Shown piece after piece: positions 45,245-57,806 of a stretch of 64,000 nt of DNA; the first letter of the stretch is position 1, and each line of letters starts with the position of its first letter. The DNA is from Acidobacteriota bacterium (GTDB taxonomy: Bacteria; Acidobacteriota; Terriglobia; Bryobacterales; Bryobacteraceae). The position numbers and the translations under genes are program-made. Where the stretch lies: positions 1 to 64,000 of the forward strand of contig JAFDVZ010000006.1 in assembly GCA_018268715.1 (NCBI GenBank), written 5' to 3'. The notes under the pieces were generated by a model. It was not told where the DNA came from. It did no database searches and worked only from the letters and a program-made list of their open reading frames with translations.

Positions 45245-45460
45245 TTAGCAGCCGTTGGATTGGCCGGCGCAACGGGCGGATTCCCCCGCCGCGCTTTCGC
45301 GGGCTTGCTCGAGGGCCTTCCGGCACGCCTCGCAACCGAGGGCGTGGTTCAGCAGCGATTCAGCTTCGAGGCCGTCCACTCTGCCGGCGGCTAATTCGGC
45401 AAGCCGCTCGGCGGGAATATGGATGCGGGACAACAGACGAAACTTCGTTGTAGAGTCCAT
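45245..45460 (-). CDS. Small putative zinc-finger (anti-sigma-like) protein
   Basis: The 71-aa frame from ATG at 45460 (a TTG seven codons upstream is also in frame) has HIPAERLAELAAGRVDGLEAESLLNHALGCEACRKAL over its first 50 residues. The HxxxCxxC core resembles the zf-HC2 zinc finger of anti-sigma factors, in which a helix precedes the metal site. Two further cysteines lie at the end. No sigma factor gene is next to it and no membrane helix is present, so it may be a free-standing regulator or spurious. It converges with the AIM24 gene (25-bp gap). Confidence 0.5.
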   Translation of the reverse strand: MDSTTKFRLLSRIHIPAERLAELAAGRVDGLEAESLLNHALGCEACRKALEQARESAAGESARCAGQSNGC

Positions 45461-45547
45461 CTGAATTAGAAAGCTATCCAAAGATAGCCTGAAGCCATCA
45501 TCCAGTCAATGGGGTCCGTGGCGACGCCCGGCGGGTACAATGACGGG

Positions 45548-45922
45548 ATGCTGGGATCTTATCCAATTGTCGCGTTTGTACTGACTACGGATCCGGCCCG
45601 CGCCAGGCAGTTTTACGGGGAGACGCTCGGGCTCACTTTCAAAGGCGAAGACGGACACGCGGTGGTGTTTGAGGCGCAGGGCGCGCTGTTGCGGATCACC
45701 ATCATGCGGGAACACAAGGCTTCGGCGCATACGGTGCTCGGCTGGAACGTTCCGGATGTCGCGGCCGTGGTGCGCGAGCTGTCGGCGGCGGGCGTCGCGT
45801 TCGAGCGGTATTCGTTTCTGCCCCAGGATGAGCTGGGGATCTGGACCACGCCGGATGGTTCGTCGAAGGTGGCCTGGTTCAAGGACCCGGACGGCAATGT
45901 CCTGAGCGTCTCGCAGCACTAG
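45548..45922 (+). CDS. VOC-family (glyoxalase-like) protein
   Basis: The protein has 124 aa from the ATG at 45548, which begins at the family's first strand (YPIVAFVLTTDPARARQFYGETLGL); 13 codons upstream are open but lack support. It has the two beta-alpha-beta-beta-beta units and the closing phrase WFKDPDGNVLSVSQH of the vicinal-oxygen-chelate fold. Members include glyoxalases, dioxygenases and resistance proteins. The substrate cannot be assigned. Confidence 0.85.
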   Translation: MLGSYPIVAFVLTTDPARARQFYGETLGLTFKGEDGHAVVFEAQGALLRITIMREHKASAHTVLGWNVPDVAAVVRELSAAGVAFERYSFLPQDELGIWTTPDGSSKVAWFKDPDGNVLSVSQH

Positions 45923-45937
45923 CTAATCCTCGATGAA

Positions 45938-45961
45938 CGGGGCCCACCCGGGCGGGCCCCG
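45938..45961 (+). terminator. GC hairpin downstream of the VOC gene
   Basis: A perfect 8-bp stem CGGGGCCC/GGGCCCCG with an 8-nt loop lies 16 bp after the VOC stop. There is no clear T-run after it, so termination is plausible but not certain. The rest of the 211-bp gap to 46134 is AT-richer and probably holds the promoter of the next operon; CAGGAGGAG sits just before that ATG. Confidence 0.45.
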
Positions 45962-46133
45962 ATCGCTCCCCCGCCTCCGCCCCCACCGTAATCCTCCCCA
46001 CACTCGCCCTCGAAAATAGGCGTCTTTTTCTCGAAAACCCGTCGCAATTATCGAAAGAATCCTGAGAGAAATCGGGCGGCGAACGTACTGGGAATAATCC
46101 GACGAATCTTGCCGCCCCACGCCCAGGAGGAGA

Positions 46134-47363
46134 ATGGCGCCCCAGACCGTCTGCATCATACCTGCCTACAATCCGACCCGCGAACTCGCGCTGGTGGCCG
46201 CCGCGTGTCTCGACTCCGGAATCGACCACGTGGTGGTGGTCGACGACGGGAGCCGGACGGAGGCGGCCGGGGCGTTTGAGGCGCTGCCGGATTCCCCGCG
46301 CGCGCACCTGCTGCGGCACGCGGTGAACCTGGGCAAGGGGGCGGCGCTGCGCACGGGGTTGAACTACGCCTACTGCCGGTTTCCGGAGGCGCGGGCGTTT
46401 GTCACCGCCGACGCCGACGGACAGCACGCGGCGGCGGACATCGCGAGGGTGGCCCGGGAGGCGATGGAGCATCCGGGGGAACTGGTGCTGGGGGCGCGCG
46501 AGTTCACCGGCGACGCGCCGTTCCGCAGCCGGGCCGGGAACCTGGCCACTCGTTGGATGGTGCGGCTGGTGGCGGGCCGGCGGCTGGCCGATACGCAGAC
46601 GGGGTTGCGGGCCGTGCCAAGGGAGCTGGCGCCCTTGCTTCTGCGCATCCCGGCGGCGGGCTACGAATTCGAACTGGACATGCTGCTGGCGGCCAAGCAT
46701 TCCGGGACGCCGATCCGCGAGATCGCCATCCGCACCATCTATATCGACGGAAACCGGGGGTCGCACTTCAACCCGCTGGTGGACTCGATGAAGATCTATT
46801 TCGTGCTGATGCGGTTCTGCGGCATCGCGCTGGTGACGGCGGCGCTCGACAACCTGGCGTTCGTGGCGGCGTACTCGCTGACGGGGCAGATTCTGGCCTC
46901 GCAGGTGGCGGCGCGGCTGGCGGCGATGGCGTTCAACTACAGCGCGGCGCGCAAGGCGGTGTTCCAGTCCCGGCAGCCGCACGCGGGGACGCTGGGCAAG
47001 TACGCGCTGCTGGTGGGGGCGAACCTGTGGGTCTCCTACGGGTTGATCCAACTGATCGTGCGAACCACGCACGCGCCGGTGCTGTGGGCGAAGATCGCGG
47101 CGGAATCGCTGCTGTTTCTGGCCAATTTCGCCCTGCTGCGCGATTTCGTTTTCACCGGGGAGGCGCGCGGGACGGGGCCGGGCGGCGGGCTGTCGCAGCG
47201 GCTGTGGGGGCGGCTGCGGAAGTTGTGGGGCGAGGCGGCGAGGCCGGCGCCGGACACGGCGGAATCGCGCGCGCTCGACTGGCGGTGTCCCGATCCTCGG
47301 GCGCATGGGGAACGGCGGGCGTGGGCCTCGCGCGACGCCAATCTGGAAGGAGCCAATAGCTAA
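46134..47363 (+). CDS. GT2 glycosyltransferase fused to a GtrA-like membrane domain
   Basis: The protein has 409 aa. Residues about 1-225 are a GT2 domain with VVVDDGS (37-43), the metal-binding ADADGQH and the acceptor-side phrase LADTQTGLRAVP. Residues about 230-345 carry four membrane helices of the GtrA type. A hydrophilic tail follows. GT2 plus GtrA is the layout of archaeal-type dolichyl-phosphate mannose synthase, which loads a sugar on polyprenyl phosphate at the inner face of the membrane. CAGGAGGAG sits close before the ATG. Its stop touches the start of the next gene with no gap (47363/47364), which points to a shared job with that membrane transferase. The sugar is not known. Confidence 0.85.
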   Translation: MAPQTVCIIPAYNPTRELALVAAACLDSGIDHVVVVDDGSRTEAAGAFEALPDSPRAHLLRHAVNLGKGAALRTGLNYAYCRFPEARAFVTADADGQHAAADIARVAREAMEHPGELVLGAREFTGDAPFRSRAGNLATRWMVRLVAGRRLADTQTGLRAVPRELAPLLLRIPAAGYEFELDMLLAAKHSGTPIREIAIRTIYIDGNRGSHFNPLVDSMKIYFVLMRFCGIALVTAALDNLAFVAAYSLTGQILASQVAARLAAMAFNYSAARKAVFQSRQPHAGTLGKYALLVGANLWVSYGLIQLIVRTTHAPVLWAKIAAESLLFLANFALLRDFVFTGEARGTGPGGGLSQRLWGRLRKLWGEAARPAPDTAESRALDWRCPDPRAHGERRAWASRDANLEGANS

Positions 47364-49346
47364 ATGACACTCGGACGATGGATGACGCCATCCGAGCTGG
47401 AGCGCCCCTCGCGGCGAGTTTTATTATTGCTGCTGTTTATCGCCGTATTGGTGGTTTATTCGAACCATTTCGGCAACTCGTTTCACTTCGACGATTTTCA
47501 CGCGGTGGTGGACAATCCGGCCATACGGTCGCTTGGGAACCTGCCGCGGTTCTTCACCGATTCGACGCTGTTTTCGGTGCTGCCGGCCAATCGGACGTGG
47601 CGGCCGCTGGTGTCGGCGTCGCTCGCGGTGGATTACTGGCTGGCGAACGGGCTGAATCCGGCGGCGTTTCACGCCTCGACGTTCCTGCTGCACCTGGCGT
47701 TGATGGCGGTGCTGTTCCTGCTGGCCGAGCGGCTGTTCGAGCAGGCCAACCCGGGGGGCGCGAATCGCCTGCCGGCGCTGCTTGCGGCCGCGCTGTTCGG
47801 GCTGCATCCGCTGTGCGCCGAAACGGTGAACTACATCGTACAGCGGGGGGACCTGTACGCAACGCTGGGCGTGGCGGCGGGCCTGTACCTTTATGGCGCG
47901 CGTCCGGAGTGGCGCGGCTGGGGGCTGTACCTGCTTCCCGCCGCGGCCGGGCAGATCTCGAAGCCTCCGGCGCTGATCTTTCCCGCGCTGCTGATCCTGT
48001 ACATCCGCGCCAGCGAGAACCGGCGGTGGCGGGACGCGCTGCGGGACGCGATTGCGGCGACGGCGGCCGCGGCGGCCATCGGCGCGCTGACCGCCGCCAT
48101 GACGCCCGCCACCTTCAGCGGCGGGGCGGCTTCGCGGTGGAACTACTGGATCACGCAGCCGTACGTGATCTGGCGGCAGTTTACCAACGTGCTGGCGCCG
48201 GCCGGGCTGAGCGCGGACACGGATCTCACGGCGTTTACGCGGATCGGCGATCCGAGGGCGGTGTGGGGGATCCTGTTCGTCGCGGCGCTGGGGGCGGCGG
48301 GCGTGCGGCTGCTGGGACGAGCGCGCACCGCTCCGGTGGGATTCGGCATCCTGTGGTTCCTGCTCGCCAACGTTCCGACCGCGCTGTACGCGGTGGCCGA
48401 GGTGGAAAACGACCATCGTGCGTTCTTCCCGTTCGCGGGCCTGGCGATCGCGCTGGGATGGGCGGTCGCACTGCTGTGGAAGCGGGCCCGGAGCCTGTTC
48501 CCGAGGCCCGCGCTGGCCGCCGCCTGCGCCGGATTGACGCTCGCCGCCGCGCTCGGGTGGGCGACGCACGCCCGCAACGAGGTGTGGCGCAATGAGGCGT
48601 CGCTATGGCGCGACGTCACCGAAAAGAGTCCGCATAACGGGCGCGGGTTGATGAATTACGGGTTGACCCTGCTGGCGGCGGGGGACTCCGAGGGCGCGCT
48701 CAAGTACTTCGAGCAGGCGCGGCTCTACACGCCGAATTACTACATCCTCGAGATCAACCTGGGGGTGGCGGCGGGGAGCCTGGGGCGCGACGTGGAGGCG
48801 GAGGCGCATTTCCACCGCGCGCAGTCGCTCGCGCCGGGCGATTCGCTGCCGAACTACTACTACGCCCGCTGGCTGGGGTCCAAGGGGAGGATCGAGGAGG
48901 CGTTGAATCGCGCCAATCAGGCGATGCGGGCCAATCCGGCCGACCAGCGGCCGGCGGCTCTGGCGGCCGAGTTGCGCAGCGCGGAGGCGGCCCGGGCGGC
49001 TGAACTGGCCCGGCTGGAACGCGACGCCGCCGGGCGTCCCACGGCGGAGAACCTGCTCTCGCTGTCGTTGCTCTACCACCGTATGCGGCGGTTCGACGAC
49101 AGCATTCGCGCCGCTCGCGGGGCGCTCCAGATCAAGCCCGATTACGCGGAGGCCTACAACAACCTGGCCGCGGCTCACGAGGAGTTGCGGCAGTGGGACG
49201 CGGCCATTGCGGCGGCGCGGGAGGCGGTGCGGCTGAAGCCGGACTTCACGCTGGCGCGGAACAACCTGGCTTGGGCGGAAACGCAACGCAACCGCGAACA
49301 CCCCGCCGCGAACCACCTGGAGCTTACCGCCGATCGCCGGCGCTAG
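47364..49346 (+). CDS. TMTC-like GT-C glycosyltransferase with C-terminal TPRs
   Basis: The protein has 660 aa. About ten membrane helices (about 18-410) are followed by TPRs (about 425-650). Two signatures of the TMTC O-mannosyltransferase family are visible: the first-loop acidic pair FHFDDFHAVVDN (about 41-52) and LHPLCAETVNYIVQRGDLYAT (about 150-170), the counterpart of HPxHTEAVAxxxGRADLLA. GT-C enzymes move a sugar from a polyprenyl-phosphate donor to a protein on the outer side of the membrane. The gene immediately follows the GT2-GtrA gene that could make such a donor, and precedes the subtilase by 10 bp. Bacterial members are mostly annotated only as TPR proteins, so the activity is inference. 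Confidence 0.82.
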   Translation: MTLGRWMTPSELERPSRRVLLLLLFIAVLVVYSNHFGNSFHFDDFHAVVDNPAIRSLGNLPRFFTDSTLFSVLPANRTWRPLVSASLAVDYWLANGLNPAAFHASTFLLHLALMAVLFLLAERLFEQANPGGANRLPALLAAALFGLHPLCAETVNYIVQRGDLYATLGVAAGLYLYGARPEWRGWGLYLLPAAAGQISKPPALIFPALLILYIRASENRRWRDALRDAIAATAAAAAIGALTAAMTPATFSGGAASRWNYWITQPYVIWRQFTNVLAPAGLSADTDLTAFTRIGDPRAVWGILFVAALGAAGVRLLGRARTAPVGFGILWFLLANVPTALYAVAEVENDHRAFFPFAGLAIALGWAVALLWKRARSLFPRPALAAACAGLTLAAALGWATHARNEVWRNEASLWRDVTEKSPHNGRGLMNYGLTLLAAGDSEGALKYFEQARLYTPNYYILEINLGVAAGSLGRDVEAEAHFHRAQSLAPGDSLPNYYYARWLGSKGRIEEALNRANQAMRANPADQRPAALAAELRSAEAARAAELARLERDAAGRPTAENLLSLSLLYHRMRRFDDSIRAARGALQIKPDYAEAYNNLAAAHEELRQWDAAIAAAREAVRLKPDFTLARNNLAWAETQRNREHPAANHLELTADRRR

Positions 49347-49356
49347 AGGGGAACCG

Positions 49357-52300
49357 ATGAGTCTCACGAAACTGACAGGCTATTTGCGCGCGCTGGCGCT
49401 GCTGGCGATTCCGGCGGCGGGCGCGATTCAGGGGGCGGCGTTGCCGGCCGAGCGGTATGCGCTGATCCTCGACGAGGCGCCGGTGGCGCGGACGGTTTCC
49501 GGCCGGACGGCGTTGAACGGTCCGGCGGCCCAGGCGCGGCGGGAGCGGATCCTGCGGGCGCAGGCGACGCTGCGGGCGGCGCTCGGCAGGTTGGGCGCTA
49601 CGCCCACCGGCGCCGTGGATACGCTGCTCAACGCGGTGTTCGTCGTGACTACGCCCGACCGGGTGGCGGCGCTGCGGGCGCTGCCCGGAGTGGCGGCGGC
49701 GGCGCCCATGGGGCGGATGCACCGGTCCCTGAGCACGGCGCTCGACGTGGTGAATACGAACGCGGCGTGGTCGGCGCTCGGCGGACAGGCCAACGCCGGA
49801 GCGGGAGTGAAGATCGCGGTGCTCGACACGGGCGTCGACGAAACGCACCCCGGGCTGAAGGACAGCGCGATGAAGGCGCCGGCCGGCTACCCGCGCTCGG
49901 GCAACGCCGACGACGCGCTGCACACCACGGGCAAGGTGATTGTGGCGCGCAGTTTTGTGGCGGCGCTCGCCAACGGCTACGGGACGCCGGAAAGCAGCCG
50001 TCCGGACGACCTGTCGGCGCGGGACCGGGTGGGGCATGGAACGGCGGTGGCGATGATCGCCGCCGGGGCCCTCCACACCAGCCCGCTGGGCTCCATTTCG
50101 GGGGTCGCGCCGAAGGCCTGGCTGGGCAATTACAAGATTTTCGGCTCGCCGGGAGTGAACGACTCGACGACGGCCGACGTGGCGCTGACGGCGCTTGAGT
50201 GGGCCTTCAAGGACGGCATGGACGTGGCGATTCTCGCCTCGGGAGATCCGCCCTCGCTGTGGTCGCCGGAGGACCAGGGGGCCACCTGCGGCCAACCGGC
50301 CGGGGCGGCGTGCGATCCATGGGCGGCGGCGGTGTCGGCGGCGCTGAAGTCCGGCATGGCGGTGGTGGCGGCGGCGGGCAACCGGGGCGAGGCGGGGCTG
50401 CATACGATCGCCTCTCCGGCCAACGTGACGGACGCGATCGCCGTGGGGGCGACGTCGAACTCGCACACGGTGGCGGCGGCGCTCATCACTCCGGCCGGGG
50501 ACCGGCTGGCGCTCCGGTTCAGCGACGGTCCGCAACCGGGCGGGGCGTTCACGGCGCCGATGATCCCGGCGGCGGCGGTGTCGGGCGCCGAATACGGCTG
50601 CGCGGCGTTCCCGGCGGGGTCGCTGGCGGGCAAGGTGGTGCTGATGTCGGACGGCTTCTGCAGTTACTCGGCGAAGGTGTTGAACGCCTGGGCGGCGGGG
50701 GCGGCGGCGGCCATCGTATTTCCGCTCGCGACGGGAGGGACGCTGGGCTCGCCCATCGGCCTCGAGAACACGGGCATTCCGAGCGCGCAGATCTCCAACG
50801 CCTCCGGCGTGTACCTGCGCGGATACCTGGCGGCGAATCCGAACGCGAGGGTGACGCTCGATCCGACCAAGGCGGAGACCGGGGCGGCGACCGTCGACGC
50901 GGTCGCGCCGTTCTCCTCCCGAGGGCCGGGGACCCAGGGGCTGGGCATCAAGCCGGACCTGGCCGCGCCCGGCGTTTCCATCTACACGGCGGCGCAGAAC
51001 CTGGACCCCAATGGCGACCTCTATTCGGCCAGCCGCTACGTGGGGGTCGACGGCACGAGTTTCGCCGCGGCCTTCGCCGGCGGCGCGGCGGCGCTGGTGA
51101 AACAGGCGCATCCGGGTTGGACCGCGTCGCAGATCAAATCCGCGCTGGTGAACACAGCGTCGGGGGCGGTTATCGACGGCTCCGGCGCCGCGCGGACCAC
51201 CGCCGTGGGCGCCGGGAGGCTGGATATCGCCGCGGCCGTAAAGACCACGGTGACCGTGGAACCCTCCTCCATCTCCTTCGGCGCCATCGGCGCCTCCCTG
51301 GCCCCGCGCACCGTGTCGGTGACGAACCTCGGCTCCTCCCAGGCGACGCTGCAACTCAAGGCGGTGGCCCGGGACGCCTCGGCGACCACCGTCACGGTGA
51401 CTCCGGCCAGCCTGACGCTGGCGGCCGGCCAGTCGCAGACCGTGACGCTGAACCTGGGCGGATCGCTGCCCGCGCCCGGCAGCTACGAGGGCTACCTGGA
51501 GATCTCCGGCGGACCGGTGACGCTCCGCGCGCCGTGGCTGTACCTGGCGAGCGACGGCGTTCCGGCCTCGTTGATTCCGCTGCAAGGCGCGGGCTTCGTC
51601 ACCGAAACATCGTCGGCGGTGAACCTGGCCGTGCTGGCCATCGACCAATACGGCGTGCCGGTGACCAACGCCCAGATCCGCTTCGCGCCGGCCGATTCGG
51701 TGTACCGCGCCACGCCGGCCACCGATCCGCTGGGCATCGCCGAAGCCTACATGATGGCGCCGGCCACGGCCGGAGAGGCCGCCTTTCGCGCCGACCTGCT
51801 GGTGAACGCGGCGCGGGCCGACTTCAGCGGCCACGTGCGGAAACCGCCGCAGATCGCCAAAAACGGCGTCGTCGATTCGGCCAGCTTCCAGACGGGCGCC
51901 GGTTTCGCGCCAGGCTCCTATGTGACGATCTTCGGCGACAACCTGGCGGAAGCGTTGACCAGCGCCACGACGGCCTCCCTGCCCATTTCGCTGGCCGGCG
52001 TGAGCGTCAGCTTCGACGATGCGGCGCGCGGGGTGCATGCTCCCGGGCGCCTGGTGCTGGTGGCGTCGGGCCAGGTGAACCTCCAGGTTCCGCTCGAACT
52101 GGCCGGTTCCACGTCGGCGGTGATGAAGGTCACCCTGGCCAATTCGGCCAGCCGCAGCGTGCGGCAGGACAACGTCCTGATGGGGACCTACCAGTCGCAG
52201 ACGGTCACCATTCCGATCGCCTCCTATAGTCCGGCGTTCTTTGAATACACGGACGCGGGCGGCGCGCGCCAGGCGGCGGCGCTCGACGAAAGTTACCGCG

Positions 52301-52620
52301 TGATCGGCTCGGCGACGCCGGTGGGGCGGGGGCGCGTCGCGCAGTTCTACCTGAACGGGCTGGGCCCGGTGACGCAGACCGTCGCGTCGGGCGAACGCGC
52401 GCCCGGCGGCGACGGGCTCGCGCTGACCCAGACCACCCCCACGGTGACCATCGGCGGGCGGCCGGCCCAGGTGCTGTTCAGCGGGCTCGCGCCGTATCTG
52501 GTGGGGCTGTATCAGGTAAACGTGGTCGTTCCCGAATCGGCCCCGGCGGGCTTGCAGCCGGTTTCGCTTAGCATCGGCGGGGTTACGGCCCCGAACTCTC
52601 AACTGGCGGTGGCGCAATGA
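49357..52620 (+). CDS. Secreted subtilisin-like serine protease with PA, Ig-like and TIGR03437 domains
   Basis: The protein has 1087 aa. Signal peptide ([19 protein letters not shown]), I9-like propeptide (about 28-125), S8 catalytic domain with triad D157 ([12 protein letters not shown]), H227 ([12 protein letters not shown]) and S568 ([18 protein letters not shown]). A PA domain is inserted before the serine (about 405-500). A beta-sandwich region (about 630-830) and the TIGR03437 module (from about 834, [20 protein letters not shown]) follow. It acts outside the cytoplasm. It sits between the TMTC-like gene (10-bp gap) and the collagen-like gene (its stop overlaps the next possible start), so it may process that protein; this is inference. 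Confidence 0.9.
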   Translation: MSLTKLTGYLRALALLAIPAAGAIQGAALPAERYALILDEAPVARTVSGRTALNGPAAQARRERILRAQATLRAALGRLGATPTGAVDTLLNAVFVVTTPDRVAALRALPGVAAAAPMGRMHRSLSTALDVVNTNAAWSALGGQANAGAGVKIAVLDTGVDETHPGLKDSAMKAPAGYPRSGNADDALHTTGKVIVARSFVAALANGYGTPESSRPDDLSARDRVGHGTAVAMIAAGALHTSPLGSISGVAPKAWLGNYKIFGSPGVNDSTTADVALTALEWAFKDGMDVAILASGDPPSLWSPEDQGATCGQPAGAACDPWAAAVSAALKSGMAVVAAAGNRGEAGLHTIASPANVTDAIAVGATSNSHTVAAALITPAGDRLALRFSDGPQPGGAFTAPMIPAAAVSGAEYGCAAFPAGSLAGKVVLMSDGFCSYSAKVLNAWAAGAAAAIVFPLATGGTLGSPIGLENTGIPSAQISNASGVYLRGYLAANPNARVTLDPTKAETGAATVDAVAPFSSRGPGTQGLGIKPDLAAPGVSIYTAAQNLDPNGDLYSASRYVGVDGTSFAAAFAGGAAALVKQAHPGWTASQIKSALVNTASGAVIDGSGAARTTAVGAGRLDIAAAVKTTVTVEPSSISFGAIGASLAPRTVSVTNLGSSQATLQLKAVARDASATTVTVTPASLTLAAGQSQTVTLNLGGSLPAPGSYEGYLEISGGPVTLRAPWLYLASDGVPASLIPLQGAGFVTETSSAVNLAVLAIDQYGVPVTNAQIRFAPADSVYRATPATDPLGIAEAYMMAPATAGEAAFRADLLVNAARADFSGHVRKPPQIAKNGVVDSASFQTGAGFAPGSYVTIFGDNLAEALTSATTASLPISLAGVSVSFDDAARGVHAPGRLVLVASGQVNLQVPLELAGSTSAVMKVTLANSASRSVRQDNVLMGTYQSQTVTIPIASYSPAFFEYTDAGGARQAAALDESYRVIGSATPVGRGRVAQFYLNGLGPVTQTVASGERAPGGDGLALTQTTPTVTIGGRPAQVLFSGLAPYLVGLYQVNVVVPESAPAGLQPVSLSIGGVTAPNSQLAVAQ

Positions 52621-52667
52621 TCCGGTCCAACCGCTGCTCACAGGACACTATCTCCGAATCGAGGCTT

Positions 52668-54941
<2,274 letters not shown>

Positions 54942-54963
54942 CGGCGGCCCGCCTCGCAATCCC

Positions 54964-54990
54964 GGGGCGCGGACCTGCAATCCGCGCCCC
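54964..54990 (+). terminator. Strong GC hairpin behind the collagen-like gene
   Basis: A perfect 10-bp stem GGGGCGCGGA/TCCGCGCCCC with a 7-nt loop lies 22 bp past the stop. The bases after it (TCCCTCGCC) are only weakly T-rich. It probably ends the four-gene operon and separates it from the UPF0182 gene at 55071. Confidence 0.6.
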
Positions 54991-55070
54991 TCCCTCGCCT
55001 CGGGAGCTCCGCGCGATCCACCGTGATACGCTGAATTCGGCGCGTTTCCCGCTCCGAGGAGCTACCTTCC

Positions 55071-57776
55071 ATGCCGGCAACATCCCGTCCAAGACTCGGC
55101 TGCATCACGTTGGCGATCGTCGTTGGGGCGTTAGTGATCGGCGGCCGCGCCTTCGCCTCCTGGATTCTCGAATACGAGTGGTGGAAGGAGTTGGGCCATG
55201 TGGAAACGTGGCTCAGCATGATGGGGTACGCCATCGCCCCGGCCGCCGCGGTGGCCGTCGTCGCCTTCGCCGTATTCTGGACCGCCCACGCCCGCGGGAT
55301 GAAGGCCGCCGGGACCGGACTGCGGGAGCATTCGAGCTACGCCTGGCTCGCCACCCTGCTGCTGGTGGGCGCAAGCGCCCTGTTCGCCGCCGCGCTGGTG
55401 GATTCCTGGACCGTGGTCCGCTACTTCGGCGGGCACGGCATGTCCGGCGACGCCTGGAAGGATCCGGCCTTCGGCGAACCGCTCTCGTTTTACCTGTTCG
55501 ACCTGCCCTTCTATTCGATGCTGCTACGGGCCGTGCTGGGGCTGTGCATCGCCGGCGGCGTGGTGTACTACCTGACCACCCGCGCCTGGCAGGTGCGCCG
55601 CAACTTCCCCGAAACGCCCGGCGAGTTCCGCATCGAATTTCCCCGCTTCGCCGACATGGGCGAACTCGAACAGCGCTTCCTGCGCACGCTGCTGGCGGTA
55701 TTCATCCTGGCCTTCGCCGCGCGCCAGTACCTGGACCGCTACGACCTGGTCTACACCGATCACGGCTTCATGGTGGGCGTCGACTGGGTGGCGCAGAACG
55801 TGACGGTCCCGCTGCTGTGGTTCACCGTGGCGGGATGCGTGGCGGGCGCGGCTCTGCTCGGGGCCGGCAAGTGGCGCATCGGCGCCATCGTCGTGCTGGT
55901 TCCCATGGCGCTGAAGCTGATCGTCCCGCCCGCCGTCGCGGCCATCCACGTGCGCCCCAACGAGCTCGCCATCCAGCGCGACTTCATCCGCCGCCACATC
56001 GAGTCGACGCGCCAGGCCTACGGGCTAAACGCGCGCTCCACCGAATCGGATTATCCGGCGCGCCTGGAAGGCAAGATCGACATCGTCCGGAACAAGCCGC
56101 TGCTCGACAACGTGCGCCTGTGGGACTGGCGCGCCTTCCACGACACCCTGTCGCAGATCCAGCCGCTGCGTCCCTATCTGTTCTCCGACACCGACGTTGA
56201 CCGCTACACGATCGACGGCGCGCTCCGCCAGGTGATGATCTCGCCGCGCGAGCTCGACCTGAACCAACTGGGCGACGCCCGCGCCGGCTGGATCAACACG
56301 CACTTCGTCTACACCCACGGCTACGGGCTGGTGATGGCGGAGGCCAATCGCATCACCCCCGACGGCCGCCCCGTGCTGTTCATCGAGAACGCCCCGCCGG
56401 AGGTCCGCACGGCCAGCCTCAAGGTGACGCGGCCCGAGCTCTACTACGGCGAAACCGTGCACGATCCGGTGTTCGTCCGCACCGAACAGCCCGAGTTCAA
56501 CTACCCCTCCGGCGCCGACAACGTCCACACCCGTTACGACGGCAAGGGCGGCTTCCCCATCGGCGGACTGCTGACGCGGATGGCCGCCACGGTGGCCTAT
56601 GGCGACTGGAACATCCTGCTGACCAGCCAGTTGGGTCCGCAAAGCCGCATGATGATCCGCCGCCGCATCGTCGAACGCATCACCGAAATGGCCGGCTTCG
56701 TCGACTGGGACAGCGATCCGTACATGGTGCTCCAGAAGGACGGCCGGCCCATGTGGGTGGTGGACGGCTATCTCACCAGCCGCGCGCATCCCTATTCGCG
56801 CGAAGTCTCGGTGAACGGCGTCGGCGCCCTGAACTACATCCGCAATTCGGTGAAGGCCGTGGTGGACGCCTACGACGGCACGGTGAAGCTGTACGTGGTC
56901 GATCCCGCCGACCCCATGGTGCGCGCCTACCGCAACCTGTTCCCCTCCATCTTCACCGACTTCACCGCCATGCCCGAGGACCTGCGCGCCCACATGCGCT
57001 ACCCCGAAACCATCTTCCGCGTGCAGGCCGAAATCTACCGCACCTTCCACATGCGCGACCCCGACGCCTTCTACAACAAGGCCGACCTGTGGGACGTCGC
57101 GCGCGGCTCGCGCAGCCAGGAGGGCAACGCCGAGGCCATGGCCCCCACCTACCTGATCGCCGAGCTGCCCGGCTCCACCACGCCCGAATTCCTGTTGATG
57201 CTGCCCTTCACGCCGCGCAACAAGGACAACCTGATCGGCATGATGGCGGCCCGCTGCGATGGCCCCCACCTGGGCGAGCTCGTGTTCCTGCTGCTGTCCA
57301 AGCAGGAGCTGCTGCTCGGCCCCATGCAGGTGGAGGCGCGCATGAACCAGGACCAGAACATTTCCAAGGACCTGACCCTGTGGAACCAGCAGGGTTCGGG
57401 CGTGCTCCGCGGCCAGATGCAGGTGCTGCCGGTGGACAACACGTTCCTCTACATCGAGCCCCTCTACATCCAGGCCAAGGAAGCCCGCATGCCGCAGATG
57501 AAGAAGGTGGTGCTGGGTCTGGGGAATTCGCTCATATATGCCGATACATATGAGCAGGCGGTGGCCCAGTTGGCCGGAATGGAGGGCGCGCCCGCCCAGG
57601 CGGCCGTCAACGCCGCCACCAACGCCGCCGTCCCGACGCCCGCCCTGAAGGGAGCGCCGGACGCCCGGCTGAACAGCGTGCGGGAGCATCTGCGCCGTTA
57701 TCGCGACCTGGCGGCGCAGGGCAAATGGTCGGAGGCGGGTAAGGAGCTGGAGGCGATCGAAGCGCTGGTGCGGTGA
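55071..57776 (+). CDS. UPF0182-family large membrane protein
   Basis: The protein has 901 aa, the usual size for UPF0182/COG1615. About seven membrane helices in the first 310 residues (for example CITLAIVVGALVIGG, YAIAPAAAVAVVAFAVF) precede a large extracytoplasmic domain with the family phrases ESTRQAYGL, LWDWRAFHDTLSQIQ, YVVDPADPMVRAYRNLFPSIF and RLNSVREHLRRYRDLAAQGKW near the end. Its function is unknown in all bacteria. A GAGGAG site lies ahead of the ATG. It is on the same strand as the glycosylation operon but a strong hairpin lies between. Confidence 0.9.
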   Translation: MPATSRPRLGCITLAIVVGALVIGGRAFASWILEYEWWKELGHVETWLSMMGYAIAPAAAVAVVAFAVFWTAHARGMKAAGTGLREHSSYAWLATLLLVGASALFAAALVDSWTVVRYFGGHGMSGDAWKDPAFGEPLSFYLFDLPFYSMLLRAVLGLCIAGGVVYYLTTRAWQVRRNFPETPGEFRIEFPRFADMGELEQRFLRTLLAVFILAFAARQYLDRYDLVYTDHGFMVGVDWVAQNVTVPLLWFTVAGCVAGAALLGAGKWRIGAIVVLVPMALKLIVPPAVAAIHVRPNELAIQRDFIRRHIESTRQAYGLNARSTESDYPARLEGKIDIVRNKPLLDNVRLWDWRAFHDTLSQIQPLRPYLFSDTDVDRYTIDGALRQVMISPRELDLNQLGDARAGWINTHFVYTHGYGLVMAEANRITPDGRPVLFIENAPPEVRTASLKVTRPELYYGETVHDPVFVRTEQPEFNYPSGADNVHTRYDGKGGFPIGGLLTRMAATVAYGDWNILLTSQLGPQSRMMIRRRIVERITEMAGFVDWDSDPYMVLQKDGRPMWVVDGYLTSRAHPYSREVSVNGVGALNYIRNSVKAVVDAYDGTVKLYVVDPADPMVRAYRNLFPSIFTDFTAMPEDLRAHMRYPETIFRVQAEIYRTFHMRDPDAFYNKADLWDVARGSRSQEGNAEAMAPTYLIAELPGSTTPEFLLMLPFTPRNKDNLIGMMAARCDGPHLGELVFLLLSKQELLLGPMQVEARMNQDQNISKDLTLWNQQGSGVLRGQMQVLPVDNTFLYIEPLYIQAKEARMPQMKKVVLGLGNSLIYADTYEQAVAQLAGMEGAPAQAAVNAATNAAVPTPALKGAPDARLNSVREHLRRYRDLAAQGKWSEAGKELEAIEALVR

Positions 57777-57806
57777 GTCTTTCGCCGCTCCGGCCACTGG
57801 AGCGGC

